Origin: Flagellimonas pacifica
Lineage (GTDB): Bacteria; Bacteroidota; Bacteroidia; Flavobacteriales; Flavobacteriaceae
Assembly: GCF_900215465.1 (NCBI RefSeq)
Contig: NZ_OBEH01000005.1
Location: forward strand, 62,001-126,000
Direction: 5' to 3'
DNA length: 64,000 nt
The translations under genes were made by a program, and so were the position numbers. Of this stretch, positions 1 to 8,697 are shown in pieces. Under the pieces are notes generated by a model. That model saw nothing but the letters and a program-made list of their open reading frames with translations. It had not been told where the DNA came from and searched no databases. The first letter of the stretch is position 1. Each line of letters starts with the position of its first letter.

Positions 1-708
1 TTTCTGAAAGTACGGGGCAATTTCTTCCGGAGAAAAAGCACTTTCCTCAACAAAGGCATCCACCCGATTTGCCAAATTTTCCGATTTGATTATGGGAAAA
101 AGAGTGGAGGTCATTTCTTCCAAATAGGTTTTGTCACCATTCCAATCTTTAGGTTTGATATGGGCAGCCAAACAAGTAGCGATTAAATCTGCCTCGGTTT
201 TTTCATTGGCCTGTTTAATGGCCCTTAGCATTTTTAGTTCCTGTTCCACAGATAATCCATAGCCACTTTTTACCTCGATAGTGGTGATTCCATTCTGTAA
301 ATGTTTTTGACTTCGTTGTAAAATTCCCTCAACCAGCTCTTCCTGTGTAGCTTTTCGAGTTTGGGTCACAGTATCCCAGATTCCGCCACCAGCTTTTGCA
401 ATTTCCAAATAAGAAATCCTGGCATTTCGCATGGCATAATCCTTTGCCCGGGTACCGCCAAAACAGATATGGGTATGAGCATCCACAAACCCAGGTAGGC
501 AAACCTGTTCTCCTTCAATCAATTGAATACTGTCAGTTTCAGATTTTAAATCTTCAAAAAGCCCAACTTTCTGGATTTTTCCTTCGGAAACCAAGATTCC
601 ACCATTTTCGATGACGGTCAATTGCTCATCGGACAAAGCACCTTTTAAAGGCAAGCCAGCCATGGGCAATACTTGGGTAAATGGACCTATTAATATGGGT
701 TTGCTCAT
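1..708 (-). CDS. hutI: Imidazolonepropionase HutI, C-terminal part beyond the window
   Basis: HutI hydrolyses 4-imidazolone-5-propanoate to N-formimino-glutamate in cytoplasmic histidine degradation. The first 236 residues are present; the rest lies beyond base 1. The protein starts MSKPILIGPF. It carries the metal-binding DAHTH motif of the amidohydrolase superfamily (His78 and His80), followed by ICFGGTRAKDY, and later the EVKSGYG and AAHIKPK blocks characteristic of imidazolonepropionases. Start ATG at 708-706. It follows hutH with a 3-bp gap on the same strand, so the two are almost certainly co-transcribed. Confidence 0.95.
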   Translation of the reverse strand, partial: MSKPILIGPFTQVLPMAGLPLKGALSDEQLTVIENGGILVSEGKIQKVGLFEDLKSETDSIQLIEGEQVCLPGFVDAHTHICFGGTRAKDYAMRNARISYLEIAKAGGGIWDTVTQTRKATQEELVEGILQRSQKHLQNGITTIEVKSGYGLSVEQELKMLRAIKQANEKTEADLIATCLAAHIKPKDWNGDKTYLEEMTSTLFPIIKSENLANRVDAFVEESAFSPEEIAPYFQK

Positions 709-711
709 GGA

Positions 712-2289
712 TTAATATGTTTCAAATTCTGTTAGATGCGGCGCATTCCATTGAAGGTTTTTGTCCTTCATGGTTTTTTCAACCAAACCAATGATTTCTC
801 CTTGTTGGATCATATCAATTCCTTTTTCAATATCATCAGCAAAAACCCGGTCGCTTTCTGCAAAAGGCACTTTGGTTCGAATGAATTTATGGATTTCATC
901 CAATACCACACCAGATTTTAAAGGTTTTCTATATTCAAATGCTTGGGAAGCCGTGAGCAGTTCAATGGCCAATATTTTTTCAACATTTTCAATAATTTGA
1001 AGTGCTTTTCGGCCACTTATAGATCCCATACTTACATGGTCCTCCTGTCCCAATGAGGTGGGAATACTGTCTGCACTTGCAGGGAAACAGAGGCTTTTGT
1101 TCTCACTGGCCAATGCTGCTGAGGTATATTGTAAAATCATATAACCCGAATTGATTCCGGTATCTTCCATCAACAATTTAGGGACTCCGGGACTATTGCC
1201 CTCAAGGGCTAAATAGATTCTTCGGTCGGAGATATTTCCCAATTCGGATGCGGCCAGAGCGGCATAATCCAAGGCCATGGCCAAAGGTTGTCCGTGGAAG
1301 TTGCCACCGCTAATGGTGAGGTCATCATTGATGATGACTGGATTGTCCGTTACTGAATTCAGTTCTACTTCCAATAATTCTTTTAGATGTAGCCATGCGT
1401 TTCTAGAGGCACCATGCACTTGTGGAATGCAGCGAAGCGAATATGGGTCCTGCACTCGTTCGCAATCAATATGGTCTTCTAAAATTTCTGAACCCTGAAC
1501 CAAAGTTCGGATTCTTCCTGCTACGTGCTGGTTTCCTTTAAAAGGGCGAAGTGCATGCAATTCTTCAAAAAATGGTTTTATGGAGCCTTGGAGTCCTTCC
1601 AACATCATGGCACCAACAATATCTGCTTGTCGTAAACAATGCTGTAGTTTTTGAAGAACCAAAACTCCGTGTGCCGCTATAAATTGAGTGCCATTGATCA
1701 ATGCCAAGCCTTCTTTGGGTCCAAGTTCTAAAGACTTAAGTCCAGTTTTTTTGAACAATTGCTCTGTGGAAATGATTTCTCCTTTAAAATTGACCTTTCC
1801 CAAACCAATAAGTGGTAAAAATAAATGGGAAAGAGGAGCCAAGTCACCTGAAGCCCCTACCGAACCTTGGGAAGGAACGACTGGGATAGCATCATGATCG
1901 ATATGCCATAGCATCCGTTGAATTGTGGTTTCCGCTATGCCCGAATACCCTTTGGCCAGGGCATGAATCTTTAAAATGAGCATCAACTTGGCTAGTTTTT
2001 CCAAAATGGGCTTGCCTACCCCAACACTATGGCTCTGCAAAATGTTGGATTGCAGAATTTTTGTATCCTCTTTGGAGATTTTGGTATTGCACAATGGGCC
2101 AAACCCGGTATTGATTCCGTAAACGGTTTCACCTTTGTCCACAATGTGCTGAACCCGATTTTGGCTTGCCTTGATTTTCTCCAGACATAGATCAGATAAA
2201 ACGCCTTTTACAGTGCCTTTAGAAATACCAATGGCTATACCTGCCGTTAAATGATCTTCACCAAACTGAAATGTTTTGGGTAGCTGCAT
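712..2289 (-). CDS. hutH: Histidine ammonia-lyase HutH
   Basis: HutH deaminates L-histidine to trans-urocanate, the first step of histidine use. At 525 residues it has the usual family length. The Ala146-Ser147-Gly148 triad, in the context GSVGASGDLAPLSH, forms the electrophilic MIO cofactor. YGINTGFG (residues 57-64) holds the conserved catalytic tyrosine loop. The C-terminal GQEDHVSMGS block is also family-typical. It is the first gene of a hut unit with hutI and is divergent from a LysR regulator, the natural candidate for its control. No hutU or hutG is visible; they may lie to the left. Confidence 0.97.
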   Translation of the reverse strand: MQLPKTFQFGEDHLTAGIAIGISKGTVKGVLSDLCLEKIKASQNRVQHIVDKGETVYGINTGFGPLCNTKISKEDTKILQSNILQSHSVGVGKPILEKLAKLMLILKIHALAKGYSGIAETTIQRMLWHIDHDAIPVVPSQGSVGASGDLAPLSHLFLPLIGLGKVNFKGEIISTEQLFKKTGLKSLELGPKEGLALINGTQFIAAHGVLVLQKLQHCLRQADIVGAMMLEGLQGSIKPFFEELHALRPFKGNQHVAGRIRTLVQGSEILEDHIDCERVQDPYSLRCIPQVHGASRNAWLHLKELLEVELNSVTDNPVIINDDLTISGGNFHGQPLAMALDYAALAASELGNISDRRIYLALEGNSPGVPKLLMEDTGINSGYMILQYTSAALASENKSLCFPASADSIPTSLGQEDHVSMGSISGRKALQIIENVEKILAIELLTASQAFEYRKPLKSGVVLDEIHKFIRTKVPFAESDRVFADDIEKGIDMIQQGEIIGLVEKTMKDKNLQWNAPHLTEFETY

Positions 2290-2338
2290 GGTCTTTATTT
2301 TGAAATATAAAAGTACTTTGTCTTTTTAATAATTACCA

Positions 2339-2368
2339 ATACTTATTTTTGTAATATTTAATAAGTAT
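2339..2368. promoter_or_regulatory. Perfect inverted repeat between hutH and lysR, candidate LysR operator
   Basis: ATACTTATT at 2339-2347 and AATAAGTAT at 2360-2368 are perfect reverse complements, with a 12-bp spacer. The right arm covers the first two bases of the lysR start codon. LysR-type proteins bind such dyads in divergent promoter regions and often repress themselves. The dyad is seen directly; the link to this LysR protein and to hut genes is inferred from position. Confidence 0.6.
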
Positions 2369-3254
2369 GAATTATCAGATAGAACTACGACATTTCATTT
2401 ATTTTTTGGCTGTAGCCGAAGAACTTCATTATAGAAAAGCGGCCGAAAAGCTGTTTATCTCACAACCAGGATTGAGCACACAAATCAAGCAGATGGAGGA
2501 AATCTTACAGACTCAACTTTTTGTACGCGATAAAAAGAAAGTGAGTTTAACTCCCGCAGGAGAGTTCTTAAAAGGAGAAGTGGAGTTTATCTTAAATCAT
2601 TTGGAACAGACCCAAAAGCAACTAAAACTAATTGGTGATGGACATTCGGGTGAAATCCGAATTGGATTTTTGGGTTCCGCCATGCAAAATGTAGTACCCA
2701 AACTATTGTTGGATATGAAAAAGAAGTATCCTTTAGTGCATACCAGTTTAGAAGAACTTTCCAACAAAGCCCAGATTAGTGCCATTTTTAGGGATAAACT
2801 GGATTTAGGTTTTGTGAGATTGGCGCGAGTTCCAAAGGGATTAAAAATCAAACCGGTATTTGAAGATACTTTCTCATTGGTCTTGCCAAAGGACTATCCG
2901 CTGGATGAAAAAGGTTTTAAAGGAATCCATCAGGTTTCCCAAGATGATTTTATTCTCTTTTCCCAAGATTATAGTCCCTTGTATTATGACACTGTAATGA
3001 GTATTTGCGAGGATGGTGGTTTTACCCCCAATGTGTCCCATAAGTCGGTACATGCCCAGACCATTTTCAAATTGGTGGAAAACAATTTGGGCATTGCCAT
3101 TATTCCTACTGCACTGCAATATGGGTTTCAAATGGAGGTGAAGTTCATCGAACTAAAAAAAATAAAACAACGCGCTATTTTATCAGCAGTTTGGAAGGAG
3201 GACAACCGGAATCCAGCATTGCAAAATTGTATTGATTTACTTTTGAAGGAATAA
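2367..3254 (+). CDS. LysR-family transcriptional regulator, probable hut regulator
   Basis: A 295-residue LysR-type regulator. Residues 1-65 form the winged helix-turn-helix (ELRHFIYFLAVAEELHYRKAAEKL, then ISQPGLSTQIKQME). A linker helix and a periplasmic-binding-protein-like effector domain occupy about residues 90-295. It is transcribed divergently from hutH with only 77 bp between them, which contain a perfect 9-bp-arm inverted repeat touching its own start codon. Histidine or urocanate as effector is a guess from context. HutC (GntR family) is the better-known hut regulator in other phyla, so a LysR here is somewhat unusual. Confidence 0.9.
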   Translation: MNYQIELRHFIYFLAVAEELHYRKAAEKLFISQPGLSTQIKQMEEILQTQLFVRDKKKVSLTPAGEFLKGEVEFILNHLEQTQKQLKLIGDGHSGEIRIGFLGSAMQNVVPKLLLDMKKKYPLVHTSLEELSNKAQISAIFRDKLDLGFVRLARVPKGLKIKPVFEDTFSLVLPKDYPLDEKGFKGIHQVSQDDFILFSQDYSPLYYDTVMSICEDGGFTPNVSHKSVHAQTIFKLVENNLGIAIIPTALQYGFQMEVKFIELKKIKQRAILSAVWKEDNRNPALQNCIDLLLKE

Positions 3255-3272
3255 TTAAAAAACAGCAATACT

Positions 3273-3280
3273 TACATTTG
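3273..3280 (+). promoter_or_regulatory. -7 box of Bacteroidota type before the nitroreductase
   Basis: TACATTTG fits the Bacteroidota TAnnTTTG -7 consensus exactly and lies 18 bp before the ATG at 3299. No convincing -33 TTG is present at the usual distance of about 19-21 bp. Confidence 0.5.
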
Positions 3281-3298
3281 CGCATATAAAAATTGAGA

Positions 3299-3853
3299 AT
3301 GATATTTGATTTAATAAAGAACCGCAGAAGCATTTTTCCGGCTCAATACAATAACAAACCTATTGAAAAAGAAATCATCAAAAAAATCTTGGAAGCCGCC
3401 AATTGGGCGCCAACTCATAAAAAAACCGAGCCATGGCGTTTTAAGGTGCTGATGGGAGAATCTAAGGCTAAGCTGGGCATGTTTCTTTCCTATAAGTATA
3501 TGGAAACGGAACCCAAACCCAAACAAATCAAAGTAAAGAAGCTGATAGAAAACCCCAAAAGGGCAGGAGCAATTATTGCCATTTGCATGCAGCGTGATCC
3601 TAATGAAAGTATACCGGAATGGGAAGAGGTTGCGGCCACAGCCATGGCGGTTCAGAATATGTGGTTGTGTTGTACTGAAATGAGAATAGGATGTTATTGG
3701 AGCTCTCCTGGTCTTGCAAAATACATGGATGAATTCATCGATTTGGAGCAGGGCGAAAAATGTCTTGGTTTTTTCTATATGGGATATTATGATGAAGAAC
3801 CGCCTTTGGTGGAACGCAGACCTGTTGAGGAAAAGGTGAAGTGGTTAGAATGA
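3299..3853 (+). CDS. Nitroreductase-family protein
   Basis: A 184-residue flavin-dependent nitroreductase-like oxidoreductase. The N-terminal NRRSIFPAQY motif, the EAANWAPTHKKTEPWRF block and the C-terminal GYYDEEPP block are typical of small FMN-binding nitroreductases. A TTG lies two codons upstream, but the ATG at 3299 gives the family-like start MIFDLIKNRRS. The stop region overlaps the convergent DUF456 gene by 9 bp. The physiological substrate cannot be read from the sequence. Confidence 0.9.
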   Translation: MIFDLIKNRRSIFPAQYNNKPIEKEIIKKILEAANWAPTHKKTEPWRFKVLMGESKAKLGMFLSYKYMETEPKPKQIKVKKLIENPKRAGAIIAICMQRDPNESIPEWEEVAATAMAVQNMWLCCTEMRIGCYWSSPGLAKYMDEFIDLEQGEKCLGFFYMGYYDEEPPLVERRPVEEKVKWLE

Positions 3854-4354
3854 GAAAAGTTCTGACCCGTACTTTACGGTAACTATGATGAAGAAAACCA
3901 GATAACCAGCAGTTAATACAAACTTCATAAAAGTACCTGTCAAAAAACCAATAAACGAACCAAGGGCAGCTTTCATGGCGGTTTTTTGATCAGCTTTATT
4001 CATCAATTCCCCTACCAAAGCACCCACAAATGGCCAGATGATTATCCCAAAAGGACCAAATATGGGGAAAAAGATTGCTACAAGAAGACCAACAATGGTT
4101 CCCCACATACCTGCTTTACTACCACCAAATTTTTTGGTGCCAGCAGCCGGAATAACATAATCCAAAACGGTTACGGCCAAGGCAAGAATTAAAGTTCCCC
4201 CCAAAATCCACCAGTTGTCCGGCACGGCCTTGGTCATATAAAGGAGCAACAAGCCTATCCAACTAATAGGAGGGCCTGGTAAAACCGGAAGAAAACTGCC
4301 CAAGATACCAACCAACATCAAAAGAAACCCAATAATCAATAATGCTATGTCCAT
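3845..4354 (-). CDS. DUF456 family membrane protein
   Basis: A 169-residue hydrophobic protein with about five predicted membrane segments and the DUF456 signature LPVLPGPPISWIGLLLLY near the N terminus, followed by KKFGGSKAGMWGTIVG. I chose the start MDIALLIIGF at 4354; an upstream in-frame Met at 4417 would add 21 residues (CSFVTNPYYICLIRN) unlike a membrane-protein start and would reach into the divergent blaI promoter. It is convergent with, and overlaps, the nitroreductase. Function is unknown for the family. Confidence 0.88.
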   Translation of the reverse strand: MDIALLIIGFLLMLVGILGSFLPVLPGPPISWIGLLLLYMTKAVPDNWWILGGTLILALAVTVLDYVIPAAGTKKFGGSKAGMWGTIVGLLVAIFFPIFGPFGIIIWPFVGALVGELMNKADQKTAMKAALGSFIGFLTGTFMKFVLTAGYLVFFIIVTVKYGSELFSF

Positions 4355-4420
4355 AACTCTATTTCTTATGAGACAAATGTAATAGGGATTTGTTACAAAA
4401 GAGCAGTCTAAATCCATTTT

Positions 4421-4489
4421 TTAACTAAAACATTAGTTTAAACTAAATGTTTAGTTATATTTGTTTTGTCATTCAACTAAAAAATTAGT
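4421..4489 (+). promoter_or_regulatory. BlaI-type operators flanking a -7 box, promoter of the first blaI/M56 pair
   Basis: The 14-bp perfect palindrome TTAGTTTAAACTAA (4433-4446) is nested in a longer imperfect dyad from about 4423 to 4456. A second dyad, ACTAA-N4-TTAGT, lies at 4476-4489, just before the start codon. Between them TATATTTG (4456-4463) is a perfect TAnnTTTG -7 box. A repressor bound to both dyads would cover the promoter, as expected for autoregulation by a BlaI/MecI-family protein. Confidence 0.75.
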
Positions 4490-4494
4490 TTAAT

Positions 4495-4857
4495 ATGAAG
4501 CAATTGACAAAAGCAGAAGAAGAGGTAATGCAATTACTTTGGTATTTGGAAAAAGCCAATGTGGCTGCAATCCTTCAAGAGCTCCCCAAACCTAAACCTG
4601 CATATAACACGGTATCGACCATTGTTCGAATTTTAGAGGATAAAGGATTTGTAGATCATGAAAAGGTGGGCAAGGGGCATGTATATTTCCCGCTTGTAAA
4701 AAAAGAGGAGTATAGCAATCAATCCATATCAAAATTGGTGGACGGATATTTTCAGGGATCGTTTAAAAGTATGGTGTCCTTTTTTATGAAAAAAAACGAT
4801 ATCAGCTTAAATGAGCTGGAAGAGATTATGCAAAAAATCAAAAAAGAGGAAAAATAA
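4495..4857 (+). CDS. BlaI/MecI/CopY-family transcriptional repressor
   Basis: A 120-residue winged-helix repressor. The N-terminal LTKAEEEVMQLLWYLEKANV, AYNTVSTIVRILEDKGFV and YFPLVKKEEY blocks are the BlaI/MecI DNA-binding domain; the C-terminal helices from about residue 75 should dimerise. In the known systems the M56 sensor causes cleavage of this repressor. It is followed after 74 bp by an M56 peptidase gene and is preceded by two dyads around its -7 box. The inducer in Bacteroidota is generally unknown, so a beta-lactam response is not implied. Confidence 0.93.
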   Translation: MKQLTKAEEEVMQLLWYLEKANVAAILQELPKPKPAYNTVSTIVRILEDKGFVDHEKVGKGHVYFPLVKKEEYSNQSISKLVDGYFQGSFKSMVSFFMKKNDISLNELEEIMQKIKKEEK

Positions 4858-4865
4858 ACTGATGA

Positions 4866-4916
4866 CTGAGCGTAGCCGAAGTCACATTGCCAAAAATAGG
4901 CTTCGACTTCGCTCAG
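4866..4916. repeat. REP-like palindromic repeat between blaI and the M56 gene
   Basis: CTGAGCGTAGCCGAAG (4866-4881) and CTTCGACTTCGCTCAG (4901-4916) form a stem of 16 bp with two mismatches around a 19-base loop. This CTTCGAC..GCTCAG element resembles dispersed intergenic palindromes common in flavobacterial genomes. A related fragment occurs near 41618. Being inside an operon, it could affect mRNA processing. Confidence 0.6.
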
Positions 4917-4931
4917 CCTCCAAAATAAAAT

Positions 4932-6428
4932 ATGATACAATATATCTTAGAAACCATAGTCATTCAATTGGTCTTTTTATTGGTGTATGACCTGTTCTTG
5001 AAAAAGGAAACCTTTTTTCAGCGGAACCGGGCCTATCTTCTGGGTACGTTTATACTTTCCTTATTTCTTCCTTGGATAAAAATAGAGGCTTTTAAAACAG
5101 TTGTTCCAGAAAACTTGGTTCAATACCAACAGTTTTTTTGGCAATTGGATGAGGTTGTATTGTTTGCGAACAATTCAGAAAATGGATTTTGGGAAAATAT
5201 CAATTGGGGTTATATATTTCTCGGGGCAGGAGCACTTATTATGACCATCTGGTTGGCGGCAAAATTAAATCGCATATACAAGCTTAAAAAAAGCGGTATA
5301 ATTTTCCAAGAGAAAGACTTCATCAAGGTTATTGTTCCTAAAAGTGAACAGGCTTTTTCCTTTTTTAGAAATGTTTTTATGGGTGCGGATATACCAAATG
5401 AAAAACAAGAGAACATCCTTGCACATGAAATGGTACATGTAAAACAACGGCACTCCATGGATCTTATGTTTTTTGAGGTTATGCGCATTGTTTTTTGGTT
5501 CAATCCCTTAGTATATGTTTACCAAAACCGTATTTCAGAACTACATGAATTTATAGCGGATGCCCAAGCATCCAAAACAGACAAGAAAAAGCAATATGAG
5601 TTGTTGCTCTCGGAAGTATTTCAAAGCCAAAACTTCAGTTTGGTCAATCAATTTCATAAAAAATCATTAATTAAAAAACGAATAGTCATGTTAACAAGAG
5701 AGAAGTCAAAAGCCATTTATCAATTTAAATATGCCATGCTGTTGCCTTTGTTGTTGGGGATGTTGCTTTATACCTCATGTGAAAAAGAAGAGAAAATAGA
5801 AAAAGAAGCTATAGAACTTATTCCCTTGGATGGAACAGTAGTGGTTGCCCTGAAAGATGGGCTAATTAATTTTGAAGTTGAAAATTTGGATAATTTGACT
5901 ACAGATGAGAAACAAAGACAAGAAAAACTATTGGAAGAAGTATCTAAATCTAAGATTACCACAACTATAATAATGAATGATAAAGTGGGGAATTCCGCTG
6001 AGTTTCAGATGAAAGAAGGTACAATTTTCAGTATGTCTGTAAACAAGCAATCTGGAAGCACCCTTAACTTGGAAGAGAATGCTTCAGTACCTTTTGGAGT
6101 AATAGAAGAAGCGCCGATTTTTCCAGGATGTGAAGATGCTGTTGACAAACGAAAGTGCTTTCAGGAAAAAATGCAGAGACATATCCGAAAGAATTTCAGG
6201 TATCCTGAAGAAGCACATAAATTGGGTGTTCAAGGTAAAGTTTACATTATTTTTAAAATTTCCAAAGATGGGACAATTACCAATATTAGAACAAGAGGCC
6301 CGCATAAGAGTTTGGAGGATGAAGCTCAGCGAATCATAAAACGATTACCTCAAATGCAACCGGGAAAGCAAAAAGGAGAAGTTGTTGAGGTGCCATTTAG
6401 TATCCCTATTACTTTTAAGTTGCAGTAA
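4932..6428 (+). CDS. BlaR1-type M56 peptidase fused to a TonB C-terminal domain
   Basis: A 498-residue membrane protein. About four N-terminal membrane segments (residues 3-25, 33-50, 92-110, and one near 265-285) frame a cytosolic M56 metallopeptidase domain with the zinc motif HEMVH (His165, Glu166, His169) and ELHEFIAD near 203-210. After a TM segment ending LLYTSCEK the periplasmic part ends in a TonB-C domain (about 395-498), including GCEDAVDKRKCFQEKM and the VQGKVYIIFKISKDG strand. It lacks the penicillin-binding sensor domain of classical BlaR1. With the BlaI gene upstream it forms a sensor/repressor pair; the signal may be an envelope protein. Confidence 0.88.
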   Translation: MIQYILETIVIQLVFLLVYDLFLKKETFFQRNRAYLLGTFILSLFLPWIKIEAFKTVVPENLVQYQQFFWQLDEVVLFANNSENGFWENINWGYIFLGAGALIMTIWLAAKLNRIYKLKKSGIIFQEKDFIKVIVPKSEQAFSFFRNVFMGADIPNEKQENILAHEMVHVKQRHSMDLMFFEVMRIVFWFNPLVYVYQNRISELHEFIADAQASKTDKKKQYELLLSEVFQSQNFSLVNQFHKKSLIKKRIVMLTREKSKAIYQFKYAMLLPLLLGMLLYTSCEKEEKIEKEAIELIPLDGTVVVALKDGLINFEVENLDNLTTDEKQRQEKLLEEVSKSKITTTIIMNDKVGNSAEFQMKEGTIFSMSVNKQSGSTLNLEENASVPFGVIEEAPIFPGCEDAVDKRKCFQEKMQRHIRKNFRYPEEAHKLGVQGKVYIIFKISKDGTITNIRTRGPHKSLEDEAQRIIKRLPQMQPGKQKGEVVEVPFSIPITFKLQ

Positions 6429-6449
6429 CCTAAATTAGAATCAAAAATT

Positions 6450-6479
6450 AAAGACCTGAAAACACTTTGGGTCTTTTTT
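6450..6479 (+). terminator. Rho-independent terminator after the M56 gene
   Basis: AAAGACC (6450-6456) pairs with GGTCTTT (6470-6476) and is followed by more T residues. It closes the blaI/M56 unit. Confidence 0.75.
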
Positions 6480-6533
6480 CATTATAGAGGTCTTTATAAA
6501 AAATCGTAATTTCAGCCAAATATTAGGGGCTGT

Positions 6534-7007
6534 ATGCGGAAGCTTATATTGTTGTCATTTTTGTGTTTGTTGACGTCTTGTGAGCTTTTCACATCTAAAG
6601 AAGAACAGACTAAAAATAGGGTCAATGAAGAACTTTTGGCTATAGACTGGAATGATGTGGACAAATATCCGATGTTTGAAGGCTGTGATGAAATGGCCTC
6701 CAAACAAATTCAGCGAGAATGTTTTCAGAACAAAATGTTACAGATAGCTGCTGATACCTTGGACAGCCTATCTTTTGAAGTGGAGAATGATTTGGAAGAT
6801 ACTCTTTATATTGATTTTAAGGTGGACGAACATGGTTTTATCTCTATTCTGGAAATTGAAGAAAAGCAAACGGTCTTAAATGAGATAGCTGATTTTAATG
6901 AACAGATTTCAGAGAGGTTGGCAGATTTAACTGTTGCCCCGGCACTAAAAAGGGGAATGCCGGTGAGTCTTAGGTTTCGTCTCCCGCTGGTACTAAATAC
7001 CCAATAA
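6534..7007 (+). CDS. Lipoprotein with a TonB-C-like domain
   Basis: A 157-residue lipoprotein with signal peptide MRKLILLSFLCLLTSC, the acylated Cys being residue 16. The mature part carries YPMFEGCDEM and QRECFQNKM, clearly related to the FPGCED / RKCFQEKM stretch at the C-terminal domain of the M56 protein just upstream, then a strand pair resembling TonB-C (DTLYIDFKVDEHGFI). It may be a duplicated, detached periplasmic domain of that sensor. It is separated from the M56 gene by a terminator and lies 4 bp before ruvC. Confidence 0.75.
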   Translation: MRKLILLSFLCLLTSCELFTSKEEQTKNRVNEELLAIDWNDVDKYPMFEGCDEMASKQIQRECFQNKMLQIAADTLDSLSFEVENDLEDTLYIDFKVDEHGFISILEIEEKQTVLNEIADFNEQISERLADLTVAPALKRGMPVSLRFRLPLVLNTQ

Positions 7008-7011
7008 TAGT

Positions 7012-7560
7012 TTGGCAGAGAAAATCATTTTAGGAATTGACCCCGGAACAACGGTCATGGGTTTTGGAATCATCAAGGTGGTTAATAAGCAAATGCACTT
7101 TGTGCAGATGAATGAATTAATGCTGAGAAAGTATGATGACCCCTACACCAAGCTCAAACTCATTTTTGAACGAACCGTAGAACTCATTGATACATATCAC
7201 CCTGATGAAATTGCCATTGAAGCTCCATTTTATGGTAAAAATGTACAATCTATGCTCAAATTGGGCCGCGCGCAAGGGGTGGCCATGGCAGCTGGACTTT
7301 CAAGACAAGTTCCCATTACGGAATATATGCCCAAAAAGATAAAGATGGCAATTACTGGTAATGGAAATGCAAGTAAGGAACAGGTGGCCAAAATGCTCCA
7401 AAGTGTTTTGAAGCTCAAGTCACTTCCCAAGAATTTGGATAGCACGGATGGACTTGCTGCAGCGGTTTGCCATTTTTATAATGAAGGTTGGGTTGAAGTT
7501 GGGAAACATTATACCGGATGGGAGGCTTTTGTGAAACAGAACCCCAAAAAAGTGAAATAA
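7012..7560 (+). CDS. ruvC: Crossover junction endodeoxyribonuclease RuvC
   Basis: RuvC resolves Holliday junctions together with RuvAB. The catalytic acidic residues are all visible: Asp10 (LGIDPGT), Glu70 (IAIEAPFYGKN), Asp143 and Asp146 (LDSTDGLAAA). The length of 182 residues is normal for the Bacteroidota. The start is TTG at 7012; no ATG exists upstream of the essential IDPGT motif in this frame, and the previous stop lies at 7005-7007. The stop codon abuts the ATG of hemW directly. Confidence 0.96.
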   Translation: MAEKIILGIDPGTTVMGFGIIKVVNKQMHFVQMNELMLRKYDDPYTKLKLIFERTVELIDTYHPDEIAIEAPFYGKNVQSMLKLGRAQGVAMAAGLSRQVPITEYMPKKIKMAITGNGNASKEQVAKMLQSVLKLKSLPKNLDSTDGLAAAVCHFYNEGWVEVGKHYTGWEAFVKQNPKKVK

Positions 7561-8697
7561 ATGGCAGGAATCTACATCCACGTGCCATTTTGCAAACAAG
7601 CTTGCCATTATTGCGATTTTCATTTTTCTACGCAATTGGGGAAGAAAGAAGTTATGGTGAGGGCACTTCAAAAAGAAATTGAATTGCGTAAAGATGAGTT
7701 TCAACCTGATGTAGTGGAAACTATTTATTTTGGAGGTGGCACCCCTTCGGTTTTGGAGATTTCTGAAATAGAGACTCTTATTAATGCGGTATATGACAAT
7801 TACAAAGTAAGTCATAATCCAGAAATCACCCTTGAGGCAAACCCTGATGATTTATCCAAAGATCGAATAACCCAATTATCTCAAAGTCCAATTAATCGGC
7901 TAAGCATTGGAATCCAATCTTTTTATGAAGAGGATTTAAAGCTGATGAACAGAGCACACAATGCCAGCGAGGCCGAAAATTGTATTGGAGAGGCTAAAAA
8001 GCACTTTGATAACATTACCATTGATTTAATTTACGGCATTCCAGGAATGGACAACAACCGATGGAAATCCAACGTTGAGAAAGCATTATCCTTCGATTTG
8101 CCTCATATCTCGAGTTATGTGTTGACGGTTGAACCAAAAACTGCACTAAAAAAGTTTATAGAAAAAGGAAAGGTTAAGGATGTTGATGATGAACAGGCAC
8201 AAGAACAGTTTAATATGCTGGTAGAGGTTTTGGAGAAGCACGGATTCGTGAATTATGAGATTTCTAATTTTGGAAAGCCTGGTTACTTTTCCAAAAACAA
8301 TACATCATATTGGCAGGGAAAGAAATATATAGGTATAGGTCCTTCAGCCCATTCTTTTGATGGAAAAAACAGGAGCTGGAATATCAGAAACAATGTGAAA
8401 TATATTCGGGCTGTAGAAAATGGTGAAGTGCCAAAAGAAATTGAAACTTTGACCAAGCAGGATAAATACAATGAATATGTAATGACAGGGCTTCGGACCA
8501 TTTGGGGTGTTTCGCTGCAAAGGGTTGAAAGTGATTTTGGAGAACCCTATTCCAACTATTTGCTTGAACATTCAAAAAAATATTTAGACCAAAACTTGTT
8601 GTATTTGGAGGAAGGTAAATTACTGATTACCCAAAAAGGAAAGTTTTTAGTAGATGGAATTGCATCAGATCTTTTTATGGTTAACTTGGAATCATGA
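7561..8697 (+). CDS. hemW: Radical SAM heme chaperone HemW
   Basis: A 378-residue radical SAM protein of the HemN/HemW family. The cluster motif is Cys11-x3-Cys15-x2-Cys18 followed by DF, and GGGTPS lies near residue 57. A Phe where HemN has a fourth Cys, and the short C-terminal region, favour HemW (heme trafficking) over the oxygen-independent coproporphyrinogen oxidase HemN. It starts directly after ruvC and ends in an ATGA overlap with the cyclase gene. Confidence 0.92.
   Translation: MAGIYIHVPFCKQACHYCDFHFSTQLGKKEVMVRALQKEIELRKDEFQPDVVETIYFGGGTPSVLEISEIETLINAVYDNYKVSHNPEITLEANPDDLSKDRITQLSQSPINRLSIGIQSFYEEDLKLMNRAHNASEAENCIGEAKKHFDNITIDLIYGIPGMDNNRWKSNVEKALSFDLPHISSYVLTVEPKTALKKFIEKGKVKDVDDEQAQEQFNMLVEVLEKHGFVNYEISNFGKPGYFSKNNTSYWQGKKYIGIGPSAHSFDGKNRSWNIRNNVKYIRAVENGEVPKEIETLTKQDKYNEYVMTGLRTIWGVSLQRVESDFGEPYSNYLLEHSKKYLDQNLLYLEEGKLLITQKGKFLVDGIASDLFMVNLES

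Noticed and set aside
4495..6428. Beta-lactam-responsive blaR1/blaI system
   Set aside because: The M56 protein has a TonB-C tail instead of a penicillin-binding sensor domain.
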